The notes under the pieces: model-generated | Seen by the model: the letters and a program-made list of their open reading frames with translations, nothing else | What the model was told of the DNA's origin: nothing | Databases searched by the model: none | Program-made: the position numbers and the translations under genes | Assembly: GCF_000003195.3 (NCBI RefSeq) | Contig: NC_012872.2 | Coordinates: forward strand, 3,658,001 to 3,722,000 | Direction of reading: 5' to 3' | From: Sorghum bicolor | Lineage: Eukaryota; Streptophyta; Magnoliopsida; Poales; Poaceae | Length of the DNA stretch: 64,000 nt | Part shown: piece by piece, positions 46,317 to 56,911 of the stretch | Layout of the letters: every line of letters starts with the position of its first letter | Position numbering within the stretch: the first letter of the stretch is position 1

Positions 46317-47974
46317 ATGGCGTCCTCCTCCCTCCCGGCGCCCGCGCCCGGCCGCGCCGAGCTCCTCAAGGCCTTCGACGACAACCGCACGGGCGTGCGA
46401 GGCCTCGTGGAGTCGGGCGTCTCCTCCGTCCCGGAGCTCTTCCGCCACCCGGACCCATACGGCTCCATCCCGCTCGCCCCGCCTGGCGCCTCCATCCCCG
46501 TCGTGGACCTCTCCCTCCCGCCCCACCTCGCCGCCGCCGCCGCCGCGTCGGCCGCCCGCACCTGGGGCTTCTTCCACCTCGTCAACTACCACCACGCGCT
46601 CCCCGCGGCCGCGGCCGCGGCCGCTGCCGCCGCCGCCGACGACTACCCCGCGCGCGCCTTCGCGGCGGTGCGCGCCTTCAACGAGCTCCCCGCCGCCGAG
46701 CGCGCGCCGCACTACAGCCGCACTACAGGCGGGGTCAACTACTCCTCCAACGTCGACCTGTACAACTCCCCCGCGGCCAGCTGGCGCGACACCATCCAGA
46801 TCCTGTTGGGCCCCAACCGCAGCCCCGACCTCGCCGACCGGATCCCGGCCGTCTGCCGCGCCGAGGTGCTCGAGTGGGAGGCCCGCGCCACCGCCGTCGC
46901 GCGCACCTTGCTGGGCCTCCTTTCCCAGGGGCTCGGGCTCAGGGCCGAGGCGCTGGAGGACGCGTCCTGCGCCGACGGGAAGCTCATGGTGTGCCACTAC
47001 TACCCGCACTGCCCTGAGCCGGAGCGCACCATGGGCCTCGTCCCGCACACGGACCCCGGCGTGCTCACCGTGCTCGCGCAGGACGCCGTCGGGGGCTTGC
47101 AGGTGAAGCACCAGGACGAGGACGGCAAAATCTCCTGGGTGGATGTGAAGCCCGTGCCCGGAGCCCTTGTCATCAACGTCGGCGACCTCTTGCAGGTACG
47201 AGTTCGATCAGATCGTCTGCTATACCTACCGTGCCCACAGTACATTCAATTGTCGAAATCCAATTACTGCAATTAAGGTCTTGTTTAGTTCCTAAAAATT
47301 TTTCAGATTCTCCGTCACATTGAATCTGTAGACATATGCATGGAGTATTAAATGTAGACAAAAATAAAAACTAATTGCACAGTTTGGTCGGAATTGACGA
47401 GACGAATCTTTTGAGCTAGTCCATAATTGGATAATATTTTGTCAAATACAAACGAAAGTGCTACCGTGTCGATTTCACAAAATTTTTGGAAGTAAACAAG
47501 GCCTGATGCTTTTCATTCATTCCAGTGTTATATACATATAGATGTTGAAGTCATATGCATACTCAATGCTTATTATATACAGTACATATTAGTTCACCCA
47601 GCATCATGTGTGGTAAATATGATTACAGTGTGGTAAAATATACAGAGAGCTTTGGTGAGCAGCTCTAGAACTACGTTTTTTTTCCCACTACTAACTTACT
47701 CTCTCAACATCAGATAATGTCTAATGACAAGTACACGAGTGTAGAGCATCGGGTGGTCATGAACACACGTGAAGAACCCAGGGTTTCCATCGGCATTTTT
47801 TTCAGTCCTGGGAAGAGAGGGGACTCGGTGTTCTATGGACCATTGCCAGAGCTGGTTTCTTCAGAGAACCCGCCCAAGTACAGCAACTTTACCATGTCCG
47901 AGTTTTATGGGAAATTCTTCTCACGAGACCTTGCGAGCAAAGCTCTACTCGATAACTTCAAACTGTCATCTTAA
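46317..47974 (+). CDS. 2-oxoglutarate/Fe(II)-dependent dioxygenase (ACC-oxidase-homologue/BX6-like)
   Basis: Enzymes of this group use 2-oxoglutarate, O2 and Fe(II) to hydroxylate small molecules in the cytosol; related grass enzymes include the benzoxazinoid enzyme BX6. The substrate cannot be told from sequence. Two exons, 46317-47195 and 47714-47974, join in frame to 379 residues, the normal length. The N-terminal DIOX_N part runs from IPVVDLSLPP through WGFFHLVNYH, and an alanine run of about 12 residues is inserted after it. The iron ligands are H244 and D246 (VPHTDPG) and H305 (SVEHRVV). R316-x-S318 (PRVSIG) binds 2-oxoglutarate. The start at 46317 (MASSSLPAP) gives the typical N terminus. 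The intron holds a Tourist-like MITE. Confidence 0.9.
47277..47503. mobile_element. Tourist-like MITE in the dioxygenase intron
   Basis: The left end GGTCTTGTTTAGTTCC and right end AGTAAACAAGGCC, with the usual family interior. The flanking triplets TAA and TGA differ by one base, so the copy is somewhat old. It begins about 80 bp after the splice donor. Confidence 0.75.
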
Positions 47975-48089
47975 GTGCCAACTCCAAAAGTTTGGACTCG
48001 TGTATTATAATCATGTATATGAGTTGTAATTACGGTAATGTAAAGAAATTGCTCTGTCCTCTCCGAAATTGGGTTCAAACTTGAAAATC

Positions 48090-48605
48090 TCAGGCCATCT
48101 CCTCTGGAGACAGCTCGCGCGAGGCCTTCGCTGGCCGGCTGCCGGAGCCCTTCTGGCCACGCCGGGGCTCCTCACCACGGCGGTCCGCGTCCTGGCAGCA
48201 GAGAAGCAAGTAGAGCCCCAGGCCGAGGAACACGGCGGTGACGCCCCACACGGCCAGCTTCAGCGGCAGCATCGGCATGGCGTCGGCGACGCGCCAAGAA
48301 AACGTGACGCTCAGCGCCACGGAGACGGCCCCCGCGGCGAGCCTGGCCCGCCGGCGCTGGGCGTCCCCGGCCGCCGGGTCGTCCCGCAGGAGCTCCAGCT
48401 TGGCGACGCAGCACAGGAGCAGCGCGAGGAGGTAGTAGGCGGTGGCGACGAACGCGAGGTCGCGCGGGCGGTGGTGGCGCGCGCGGTACGCCGCGCCCGC
48501 GAAGCTCGCGGTGACCGCCAGGAACAGGAAGAGGTTGAGCGCGCAGCCGCAGCGTGCCCGGACGCGCGGCGGATGCACGGCGGCGGCGGCGGTCGCGGAA
48601 TCCAT
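48090..48605 (-). CDS. Uncharacterised four-TM membrane protein, copy B
   Basis: This single-exon GC-rich gene encodes 171 residues and is a paralogue of the gene at 43966-44502. Shared landmarks are CCVAKL at the end of helix 2, a basic DPAA...RRR loop, SRVADAMP or SWRVADAMP, LKL-VWGV in helix 4, and the tail motif LSPEE. Helices run through LNLFLFLAVTASFAGAAY, FVATAYYLLALLLCCVA, AAGAVSVALSVTF and LAVWGVTAVFLGLGLYLLL. The start at 48605 (MDSATAAAAV) matches the position of the paralogue's start. Its stop is about 115 bp from the stop of the convergent dioxygenase gene. Function unknown. Confidence 0.75.
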   Translation of the reverse strand: MDSATAAAAVHPPRVRARCGCALNLFLFLAVTASFAGAAYRARHHRPRDLAFVATAYYLLALLLCCVAKLELLRDDPAAGDAQRRRARLAAGAVSVALSVTFSWRVADAMPMLPLKLAVWGVTAVFLGLGLYLLLCCQDADRRGEEPRRGQKGSGSRPAKASRELSPEEMA

Positions 48606-49738
48606 GAGCAACGGCAGCGCAGTCGTGGACGAAGCGAACGCTCTCGCTGGTGGCCGGGATCTCCAGCAGCTACTATGGGCGTCTCGGCAGAGTGACGAGG
48701 GAGTGTTCTTGACTCTGTTGCATTGACTTGACACGATCGAGCTCCCCTCAAGCAGACGCTGAACTATATACAAGTAGCTGCCTGTGCCTGCGGGAGCAGA
48801 GCCATTTCACTGAAAGAACGGAGAAGCAACAGGACTCTGCCAAACCTTGAAGGCAATTGCTCAAGCGTGTTGGATGATATCACACTGCACACGGCAAGAA
48901 CCTGTGGCATGTGAGCACAAATTTAAAAACCAAACTTACCTGAGAGCTCAAACCGCGTTTCGACTTTTCGAATGCATAGGGACCAGACGCGTGACCTGGG
49001 CTTGAGCACCATCCAATGCAAGTACCACGAATATGCCGTTTCAGTTGTATTTGTGAATGATGGAACGACAATTGCTGCAGACTAGTGAAACTGTGAAAGT
49101 GATGAAATCTACGTCAAAGAGACAAGGAACAAAGCTTATACTTCGTCAAGGAGTACAGAGTAGAGTACATGCAGCAAGCGTATCATAGCGTAATGTGATT
49201 GCTACAATAGGCTAGGCAGCTGCTCAATAGCCAGGGAAGAAGCAGATGCAAGCCTTCAGTACTTCGAGCAATTGAAACTAGCTACTCCCTCCATTCCTTC
49301 CTTCTAGTTGCAAGTCGTTTTGGCTTTTCTCTAATACATAGAAAAGCCAAAACGTCTTACAATTTGGAATGAAAGGAATGAAGGAAGTAACTTTCTAGAT
49401 TTTCAGTCCTCAAATAGGAAAATTAAAAATTCAGAATAGTTTACAGCCCAAAACAGCTTGAAACGAAGTTTCAAATTCACATACACTCCCACTGCAAATA
49501 GTTAAAGCAGTTGATTTAGCCACAATTACAAAGATGTCCAATACTTCAGAAATTCATATACATAAACCTGCGGTTGCATGTGCAACATCCAATACTTTGG
49601 AAATACGGAATACTATATGGCCTCCATCTTGGGATAAATGGCCATCCATAGGAGACATAGGAGCCTACAATACTATATGAGCTCCATCTCGGGGGTAAAC
49701 GGACATGCAACTTTCACCATTACCTATTCATTTAGTAT
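48606..49738. other. Intergenic region between copy B and the F-box gene
   Basis: Upstream sequence of copy B, then A/T-rich DNA with a Stowaway MITE (listed separately) and the likely 3' UTR of the F-box gene. A repeated phrase (ATACTATATG..CTCCATCT) occurs twice at about 49610-49695. Confidence 0.5.
49285..49387. mobile_element. Short Stowaway-type MITE
   Basis: The ends CTCCCTCCATTCCTTCC and the imperfect mirror GGAATGAAGGAAG are flanked by TA. The interior GGCTTTTCT/AGAAAAGCC extends the hairpin. Confidence 0.75.
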
Positions 49739-50743
49739 TTATTCCAGTGAAGGGATAAACCATAAGATCTGGTCTCGCTGAGGCCGACGGTAGTAGTCAT
49801 TGCGCCCTTGGCCTTGGCCGATAGCAAGAGTTTGGACAAGTTCCTTAGTCCCATGCTCAAGGTTGAATGCACACAGGTTATTGTACATGTCAATGAAGTA
49901 GATGCAGTTCGCTTTCAGGTTGGGGTGGTCATTGGCAGGGAAACAGAATGAGTTGTAATGGCTCACAAACAGTGCAAGATCCCCAATGTTCTCGGTTCCA
50001 ACCCAGGAAAAGGTCCCCTTGTCCAATATCCAAACAGCAAACTTATTCTGACACAGGCGCTTAACCCTAATCAGATCACCAGCAGGGGTCTCTATAAGAC
50101 AGCGAAACCTCCACCGATGCGTGACTTCCTCGTCTGGCCATGCATGGGGTGGCTCTGCCCACATCTCAACTGTACCATACATATCACACGTGTACAGCCG
50201 ACCTCTATGCTTGATGATATCATCCAAAATGAATTTTGATTCAACAGACGACCAGTTGCTAGATCCTTGTCGCGTTACTTTATAACCTTTCTCATCAGCA
50301 TAGAGGACAGCAACAATAAAGTTCCTCTCATTCATTTCAAGCAGCTTGGCCTTAGAGAAGATCCTACGTCCTAACGGGGGCAGCTGAATGTGTTTGCCAC
50401 TGATAGGGTTAACCAGCTGCATGGTTCCATAAGTTCGACTGAAGTAGATAAGCCATCCATTGGAAGAACCAACTGGAGCCCAGACAGATTCAAACAGTGA
50501 GGCAGTGCTAGGGAGACGGATACTTTGATTCTTTCTTTCAGGAATGCAAAAGAACTGAGCACCAAGAGGATTCTGATCTGGGGGGAGCATCAGCCATGGG
50601 TCCACCCTTGGACGGTATGACACATCCTTGCAGACATTGTTCCAAGATGTGCACACAGCACGAAATCTAATGTAATCAGGGATTGGAAGCTTCTTTATTA
50701 TTATGCCAAGAATATCAGTTTGAATAGAGGCCCAATCCGCCAT
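49739..50743 (-). CDS. F-box protein with DUF295 domain
   Basis: F-box proteins of this plant class are thought to act as substrate receptors of SCF ubiquitin ligases; targets are unknown. One coding exon gives 334 residues. The F-box lies at about residues 5-45 (IIIKKLPIPDYIRFRAVC followed by SWN). Kelch-like strands follow (GWLIYFSRTYGTMQLVNP, HIQLPPLGR), then a DUF295 region at about 190-320 with AVWILDKGTFSW and NCIYFIDMY. The reading frame ends WFIPSLE. The start codon lies 25 bp after an acceptor (TTTCAG at 50769), so a 5'-UTR intron is likely, reaching to a GC-rich leader near 53313. Confidence 0.9.
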   Translation of the reverse strand: MADWASIQTDILGIIIKKLPIPDYIRFRAVCTSWNNVCKDVSYRPRVDPWLMLPPDQNPLGAQFFCIPERKNQSIRLPSTASLFESVWAPVGSSNGWLIYFSRTYGTMQLVNPISGKHIQLPPLGRRIFSKAKLLEMNERNFIVAVLYADEKGYKVTRQGSSNWSSVESKFILDDIIKHRGRLYTCDMYGTVEMWAEPPHAWPDEEVTHRWRFRCLIETPAGDLIRVKRLCQNKFAVWILDKGTFSWVGTENIGDLALFVSHYNSFCFPANDHPNLKANCIYFIDMYNNLCAFNLEHGTKELVQTLAIGQGQGRNDYYRRPQRDQILWFIPSLE

Positions 50744-51448
50744 GCCACTGGAAGTAACTCCTAAGCACCTGAAAGATTAATCTTGTATCACACTCTGAGT
50801 AGGCAACATGATCATCAACACTACAGTATATAATAAAAACATCATCTTCTAGTAACAAGTTTGCGAAATAGTTTTAAAATAGTATTAATGTAATCACTAT
50901 TCAGTATCCAAATGCACTCAAACGAGTTGAATTCACACATAACATATCTCTGATAGGTACAACTACAGAGCAGAAAATATATATAAATATTGTGGAAAAC
51001 TAGAAATTTTTTGACATGCCAGTCTTTTTTATATCTGGGTTGCGATTGAAGAAATAGAATTAAAAATGCATGATTTTTGACTTCGAAAAAAAAAGTGATG
51101 ATCTTAAAGTCAAATTGGCAAAACAAAATTCACAATCCAAGTCACCAACGCTTTGGACTATCATTTATCCATATATGAATCTTCAGATAATATAACATCA
51201 TGGACAGATGTGGGCGTGTCAGCTGCATGCATAATGCATATGCAAGCTTCTGAACCAAAACATGTTCGACTAACAATAAAAGCATGTGCAAGGTAACCCA
51301 TTTAAATCATTCATTTGTTTCAATCAAACAGTAGACTCAAGACTAGAAAAATAAAAAGATGAATGCACAAGAATTACATCTCATGACAGGAAAAACCATA
51401 TGTAATTTAACCAAGTTTGTGTACACATTGACAGTGGCCTCATAAGTA

Positions 51449-51850
51449 CTCCCTCCATACTCATATTAGTTGACGTTTAGGACAGGATTGTGCTTACCAA
51501 GAAGCAATTAATTAGGGGGTATCTTTCCATCCTTACCCTTATTAAATAGAGGTGTGGATGCACTTTATACAAGAAAGTTTTCAGCTTAGATGGTTAATGT
51601 ATCGAGGCGTGACTCCAGCGATCTGCGTTCGATTCCTGGCAGCCACTTATTTTTGGTGGGGACTTGGTTTTGTGGCTGTGGTTAATTGCATGTCGAGCGA
51701 ATTGCATCGATCGAAGTGAGCGGCTGTGGTTAATTGCATGTCGCGCCAGGGGCAAACGTGTCCATGCAGAGATATTTACAGGCTCAACGACAACCTTTGC
51801 AAAATCAGAAGAATCAACCAGAACGACATGTAATACAGGTATGGAGGGAG
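51449..51850. mobile_element. Stowaway-like element with a tRNA-like insert
   Basis: The ends CTCCCTCCATACTC and TATGGAGGGAG are flanked by TA. At 402 bp it is long for the family. The middle contains tRNA-like A and B boxes (next entry) and two copies of GGCTGTGGTTAATTGCATGT about 48 bp apart. Confidence 0.55.
51575..51650 (+). repeat. tRNA-like sequence (possible SINE head or tRNA relic)
   Basis: CAGCTTAGATGG near 51582 resembles a tRNA A box, and GTTCGATTCC at 51627-51636 resembles a B box, at normal tRNA spacing. The T stem and acceptor stem do not pair properly, so this is not a working tRNA gene. Confidence 0.35.
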
Positions 51851-53470
51851 TATGTGATAACAGTACCTTGGCACCTTGGCAGACATGCCACCACTAACCA
51901 GTTAGCTGAGGTTTGAGTTCAGACTTGACAACAGGAATATCAATATAACTTAAAACTTCAGCAAGACGTAGAAAGAGCATGTTCTGCTGCATAAGACAAG
52001 TGACAACATCAGTTGTCATAATGAGAAAAAAAAGAGAGAGTACAATATTCAGCGCTTCAGCACTCAAATAATTTGAAGCAAGGAGGTCTTTTCAGTATAA
52101 ATATTGCTAGCTCAGCAAAAATCCATGGTGACTTCTGTCACCAATTTAAAATTATTTCGCCCGTAAAGGCTTTTCTTCTCTATTAGAGACATTAACTGTC
52201 ACTGGCATAGCAAACAGTCAGTCTATTTTTCCAAAACAGTTAAACATGTATCAGGTCTGCGCCCGATTTATTTCCTACATATATGTAATGTGCAAGTACA
52301 TAAAACCCTGCAAATTGACAGTCTGAATTACCAATCTATCCTTTTATAGTTTATTACATTCTAAACTGTACAGGATGAAAATTGCAGAAGGAGCATAAAC
52401 TGAACCACAAAAGGTTACAGGAGATAGGTACCACTTCAATCATCATTTGGATAAGAAGTGAATAATATGAAGAATGAACAAATTGCTAAACATGATAATT
52501 CCCTGTAAAGAGTTTTGTAACAAGCACAAGGGAATAGGTAGGCAACTGGGTGTTGGCTGGTGGTTAGCACCCGATCGCTGAGATCAGGCAAGCTTGGTGG
52601 CCACCTAAGCAGTCAAAGCAGCAATTTGGCAGACACCCAAGCAGCCAATTTCAGGAACAGTACCTATAATGATGTTGGTAAGCTGCTGGTCCTCGTTTTT
52701 TTATTTTTTCATTATTATATTATTATTTTGTAATGCCCATATCTATATATTTTTCAAGCTACTAATGGGGTTTAAGATTATAAGATATCTATACTCATAT
52801 TTATATCTATATATTTTTGCAAGCTTCTAAACCCCATTAGGTTTTTTTTGTTTTTCTTTTTGTTAGATTCTTACTGACCTATGAACAAATCACTCCGACC
52901 CAATGGAATGTTCACGGGGTGACCAACTAGAAGCATCGCTACAGATCAATACATACTCGTACATCCCGTTCTTACAGGTACAGCTAAGAAAGTACTCCGT
53001 ATTCAAACTTTGCTGATCGCAAACCCATGCATCGAAAAGACTAGAACGACAGCATAGTCACACCAGCCCTCACGAGTCACGAACGTCTAGAATCCCCCAC
53101 TCCAAACCCTACACAACCCCCAAATCCACACATCGCGTCCTCCGACACCCAACCCCGAGACATCAGATCGAACCGCTGGTCACCAAGAACCCTAAACCCC
53201 AAGCGAAATCGAGACCCCAAAGTCAATAAAAACCCGAAACTGACGGATCAAACCGTCCGAACAACACCCAGAGAAGGGAGAGGGAAGGGGATGGGAACGC
53301 AATCGGACCTCACCTCACCGCCGCGATCAGTGGCCGTGGCCGGGGCCGGGGAGTGGAGGAGGAAGTGGAGGTTGATGGGGATTCCCGGAGGCCGGAGCTA
53401 TGCCTTATTGGGGACGCCGAAGGCCGTAGGCCCAACGGCGGATGGCACGAAGAGAGACTAGGATTTTTTT

Positions 53471-54300
53471 ATTTTCTTTATATTATATAGGGAGAGTGAG
53501 AGAGGCTGAGGTCTTGTTTTTTTATTTGCATCACTTCGGATTATATTTAACAATTATTATCTAATTATAAACTAATTAGATTTAAAAAATACCTTATAAA
53601 ATATATTTAATAATTATTTTTTATCTATATTTAATTAATAATATATATATAGCAATATTTAATGGGACGATGAATCTTAAATAGTTATTAATTTAGAGTC
53701 TAGCTAAACAAGGTCCGATAGTCTTTTAGAAGTGGGGGTGGGCCCCGGAGTGACTTTGAAAAGTACTATGTACAGGAGTCTTGTCCGCCGTGTGATCCAC
53801 GGTTGTTTCTTTTTTTTCTTTTGACGTGCAGGTTTTGCATCTTTTTAAGGCTGTGTTTAGTTCGTCAAAAAAAAAAATTTCACGACACTATAGCACTTTC
53901 GTTTGTTTGTGGTAATTATTGTCCAATTATGGACTAACTAGGCTCAAAAGATTCGTCTCGCAATTCTGACCAAAGTGTGCAATTGATTTTTATTTTTGTC
54001 TATATTTAATACTCTATGCATATGTTTAAAGATTTGATGTGATGGGGAGATTTTGAAAAACTTTATGTTTTGAGGTGAAAGTAAACAGGTCTCAGAAAAA
54101 AATCGCTACCAAGTTTTTGACCATGTAGAGGGGAGTTTTTTAATATATATACTAGATACTGTATAATAAAAAAGATTATCACGTGCGTTGCTCGAGAATC
54201 ACTGATGATTCGAAATCAGATTAGATTACATTTTACTCTAATAATTACAAATTATAAGTCAATTTAATTTTTTGGTTCATAAAATTTAGAATAAAATAGG
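53471..54300. mobile_element. Two degenerate Tourist-like MITE copies
   Basis: One copy spans about 53511-53716 (GAGGTCTTGTTT to GCTAAACAAGGTCC). A second spans about 53847-54095 (GGCTGTGTTTAGTTCGTC to AGTAAACAGGTCTC). Both keep phrases of the family interior but have imperfect ends. Confidence 0.6.
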
Positions 54301-54313
54301 TAATAATTAACCC

Positions 54314-54790
54314 TAGTCACGAAATACCGAAAATCAAACCGAACCGAAAAATACCGAGAACCGAACCGAAAAATACCGATTCCTGTCGATACCAGGTTCC
54401 CAGGTACCGAATTTACCGAGGTACTTTCGGTACTAGGCCTCGGTAAACTGAAATTACCGAACAGTACCGAATTAGTCTGCCAGCAGCCCATGTAATAGCT
54501 ATATATTATGTTGTGGACAACTATATATTATGTATTTGTGGACAACTATATATTATGTATTTGTGGCTTTCTATTTGTTTAATTTGACACTATTATTCTA
54601 TATGGATTCATGTAAAATTTCTATCAAAATTTACTACTCAACCTGATATTACATGTTGTTCGGTACTTTCGGTATTTACCGATACCGAACCGAAAGTACC
54701 GAAACCGAAATACCTCGGTACCGAGTTTTTCCAAGAACCAAATGGTACCAGCTTTCTCTGGTACCGAATTAGAGAAGGTACCGAATTATA
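54314..54790. repeat. TACCGA-rich repeat region
   Basis: Two blocks (about 54320-54474 and 54658-54787) are built mostly of short units such as ATACCGA, AACCGAA, GGTACCGA and TTCGGTA. Both orientations are mixed, so many small hairpins are possible. A spacer with two copies of ACTATATATTATGTATTTGT separates them. No coding sequence is seen. Confidence 0.6.
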
Positions 54791-54963
54791 TGAATGGATA
54801 AAGTGTCATAAAATAATGTTAGTGTATGGTGCAATATGATAATGTGGACAACTAAATACATGTATCAATGATGTATCTCGTTCATGTGTATGTCATAATT
54901 CTACAAGTTAGTGAGCTATAGTCATAGATAGTGGGCTCTTGAAATGGATATCTTAAGGATATT

Positions 54964-55014
54964 AGATATAGATATATCTATAGATATAGATATAGATATA
55001 GATATAGATATATA
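54964..55014. repeat. Simple repeat (GATATA/TAGATA)n
   Basis: Eight or so units of the six-base word TAGATA (with one inverted TATCTA) in a row. Confidence 0.9.
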
Positions 55015-55137
55015 ATTTGCATGTGATGCCGACAACCTTAAAAATCCAGATTTTATCTTAAGTATTTATCGCTTAACACAAATATAAAAATCCATGACGG
55101 AGAGGTAAGGAGAGAGGAAACACAAGTGTAGTTTCAA

Positions 55138-56911
55138 CTAGTAGATTGTGCGCGCCCTCGCGCGCATGTCGTAAAAATACACGGGTAAAAATATATGTTG
55201 AATCTTTGTATTGAAAAAGGTTTAGAAAATATGTTCAATAGCTGATGCAATAAGCCAACATACTGTACACTTCCAAATCTGACAAATAGTTCTTGGTTCT
55301 ATACTACATGCATAATGAAAAGCGACCAAATAGTTTTCGGTTTGGACATACCCATAAAAATAGATTAATGCTATCAGTAGTTTGCAGTGCAATTCAAAAT
55401 AAGTAGCCTAATATAATATAAATGACGCTACTAAGACCCTACACAAACACTCCTGAAAAGTGGATTCTCATGGCATTTCAAATCTAACATCTCATTTCCC
55501 ATCCATATAAGCATTCAGCGTCCAACTGTTTTCTCTAAGCTGGAAACAAGGCACCTACAATCAAATAACAGTAATAATTTTAAAAGATTACAACAAGGCA
55601 CAAAGATAATCTCTTCTCTTCTCTCTCTCATGTTTAGGTTTAGCCTCAAATCAGTAGCATGAGAGAAAATGTGCTAATTACGATATACTACAACAAAAAG
55701 GAATGGTTGATACAGCAACAAACTAGGACGTGAATGTCAAACACCAAGAGGTGTTTAAAACAACACATCAATTTACTTGCAGTCAGGGTGATATACATGT
55801 TTTCCCCAAAGGTGTCTCCCACGAACATGGTAACCTCACTGGTGACAAACAAACAAGGCTGTAAATCTATTTTTAGAGAAAGTGTTGAACGGTAATATTG
55901 CACATAGAAATGAGTGGCTACCTTAGTACATGGTTCTAGGATATTGTTACTAAGTCAAAAGTGATCCAGAAAGAAGCAATTATGCTAATGTGCTATAGTC
56001 ATAGGCAGGAGCGAACCAACATCACTTATAATTAAGGGGAAAAAATCAGAGAAATAATTTGCAATCTAACTAAAACTTGTATGACTACATAGTTCAATCA
56101 ACTTGTGAATATTTATGGCTTCTGAACATTGCACTTGCTCACTATTAATCATATTTCACTGCCCTACACCCATGTGTTCTACTCCTTGCATAAACAGAGG
56201 ATCATGATCTCTCAAAGGAAGCAGTTGTTTAGGTGGTTTACTTGCCTATGGAACATTTTGTATCTCATGCATAAACAAAGTTATTGTGGCATATATCGGA
56301 GAAAGGTCTATTGCAGTAGGAGATAGCAGAGAACTGACCTATGAAACACAACAAAATTAATGGAAAGGACCATTACCTCCAGGAGCACAGGGTAGGATCA
56401 CAAAAAGTCATTGTGGCATTAGTCATCACACATCACCCCAACAATAGATGAAGACTGATTTAGTTAAGTTAAATTTGCTAGGATCACATGAAAAGCAACC
56501 GCAAGAAAGCATATCATTTTTTATAACCTAATGGTACCTGAGATAATATACTCTGCCAAATTGACTCTATATAGAAAGTTTTAGAAAATATATAAACACT
56601 CTTGCTGACGTAAATGTAACAACATGCTACATAAAATAATAGTGTTGTATAAAAATAGATAAAACAATTCTATGTACAAATAGCTTTCGTGAGGCACCTG
56701 ACCACATCATCAGCAATGGCATATGCTCAGGCTACATACAGTTTTTGCAGGAAACAACACATGCACACAGGTTGGCACCATGGATATTGTTATTACATAA
56801 TTGTAAATAGATGGATGACTAAAAAAAATAAAAGAACAGAAAGTTCAAACTAAATGTAAACACATGAAAGCGAATGTTCCATGTAAATAGATAAATCAAG
56901 TACTTATATAG
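55138..56911 (-). mobile_element. Possible Helitron fragment (3' end at 55138, minus strand)
   Basis: On the minus strand the sequence ends in CTAG. A hairpin TGCGCGC/GCGCGCA with loop GAGG lies 7 nt before it, in the style of the Helitron at 18810. At 56912-56935 a similar GC hairpin (GCGCTCGCGCGGG) lies next to TATAGTAATAG, a possible second, older 3' end. The 5' end was not found, so the right border given is only a guess. No gene is seen in the interval. Confidence 0.35.

Larger units (their letters stand above)
50769..53470 (-). other. Probable long 5'-UTR intron, leader exon and promoter of the F-box gene
   Basis: Read on the minus strand, a GC-rich leader at about 53400-53300 ends in a donor-like GGTGAG just inside 53313, and an acceptor lies at 50769. 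The 2.5 kb between is A/T-rich, has no convincing open frame and holds a Stowaway element. Near 52760-52845 there is an inverted pair CTAATGGGGTTTA/TAAACCCCATTAG with direct copies of ATCTATATATTTTT beside it. Confidence 0.45.

Noticed and set aside
46057..47106. Long alternative frames overlapping the dioxygenase first exon, including a 277-residue minus-strand frame
   Set aside because: Shadows of a GC-rich coding exon. Only the frame from 46317 gives the dioxygenase motifs.
51575..51650. A functional tRNA gene
   Set aside because: A and B box words are present, but the T and acceptor stems do not pair. It is kept only as a tRNA-like repeat.
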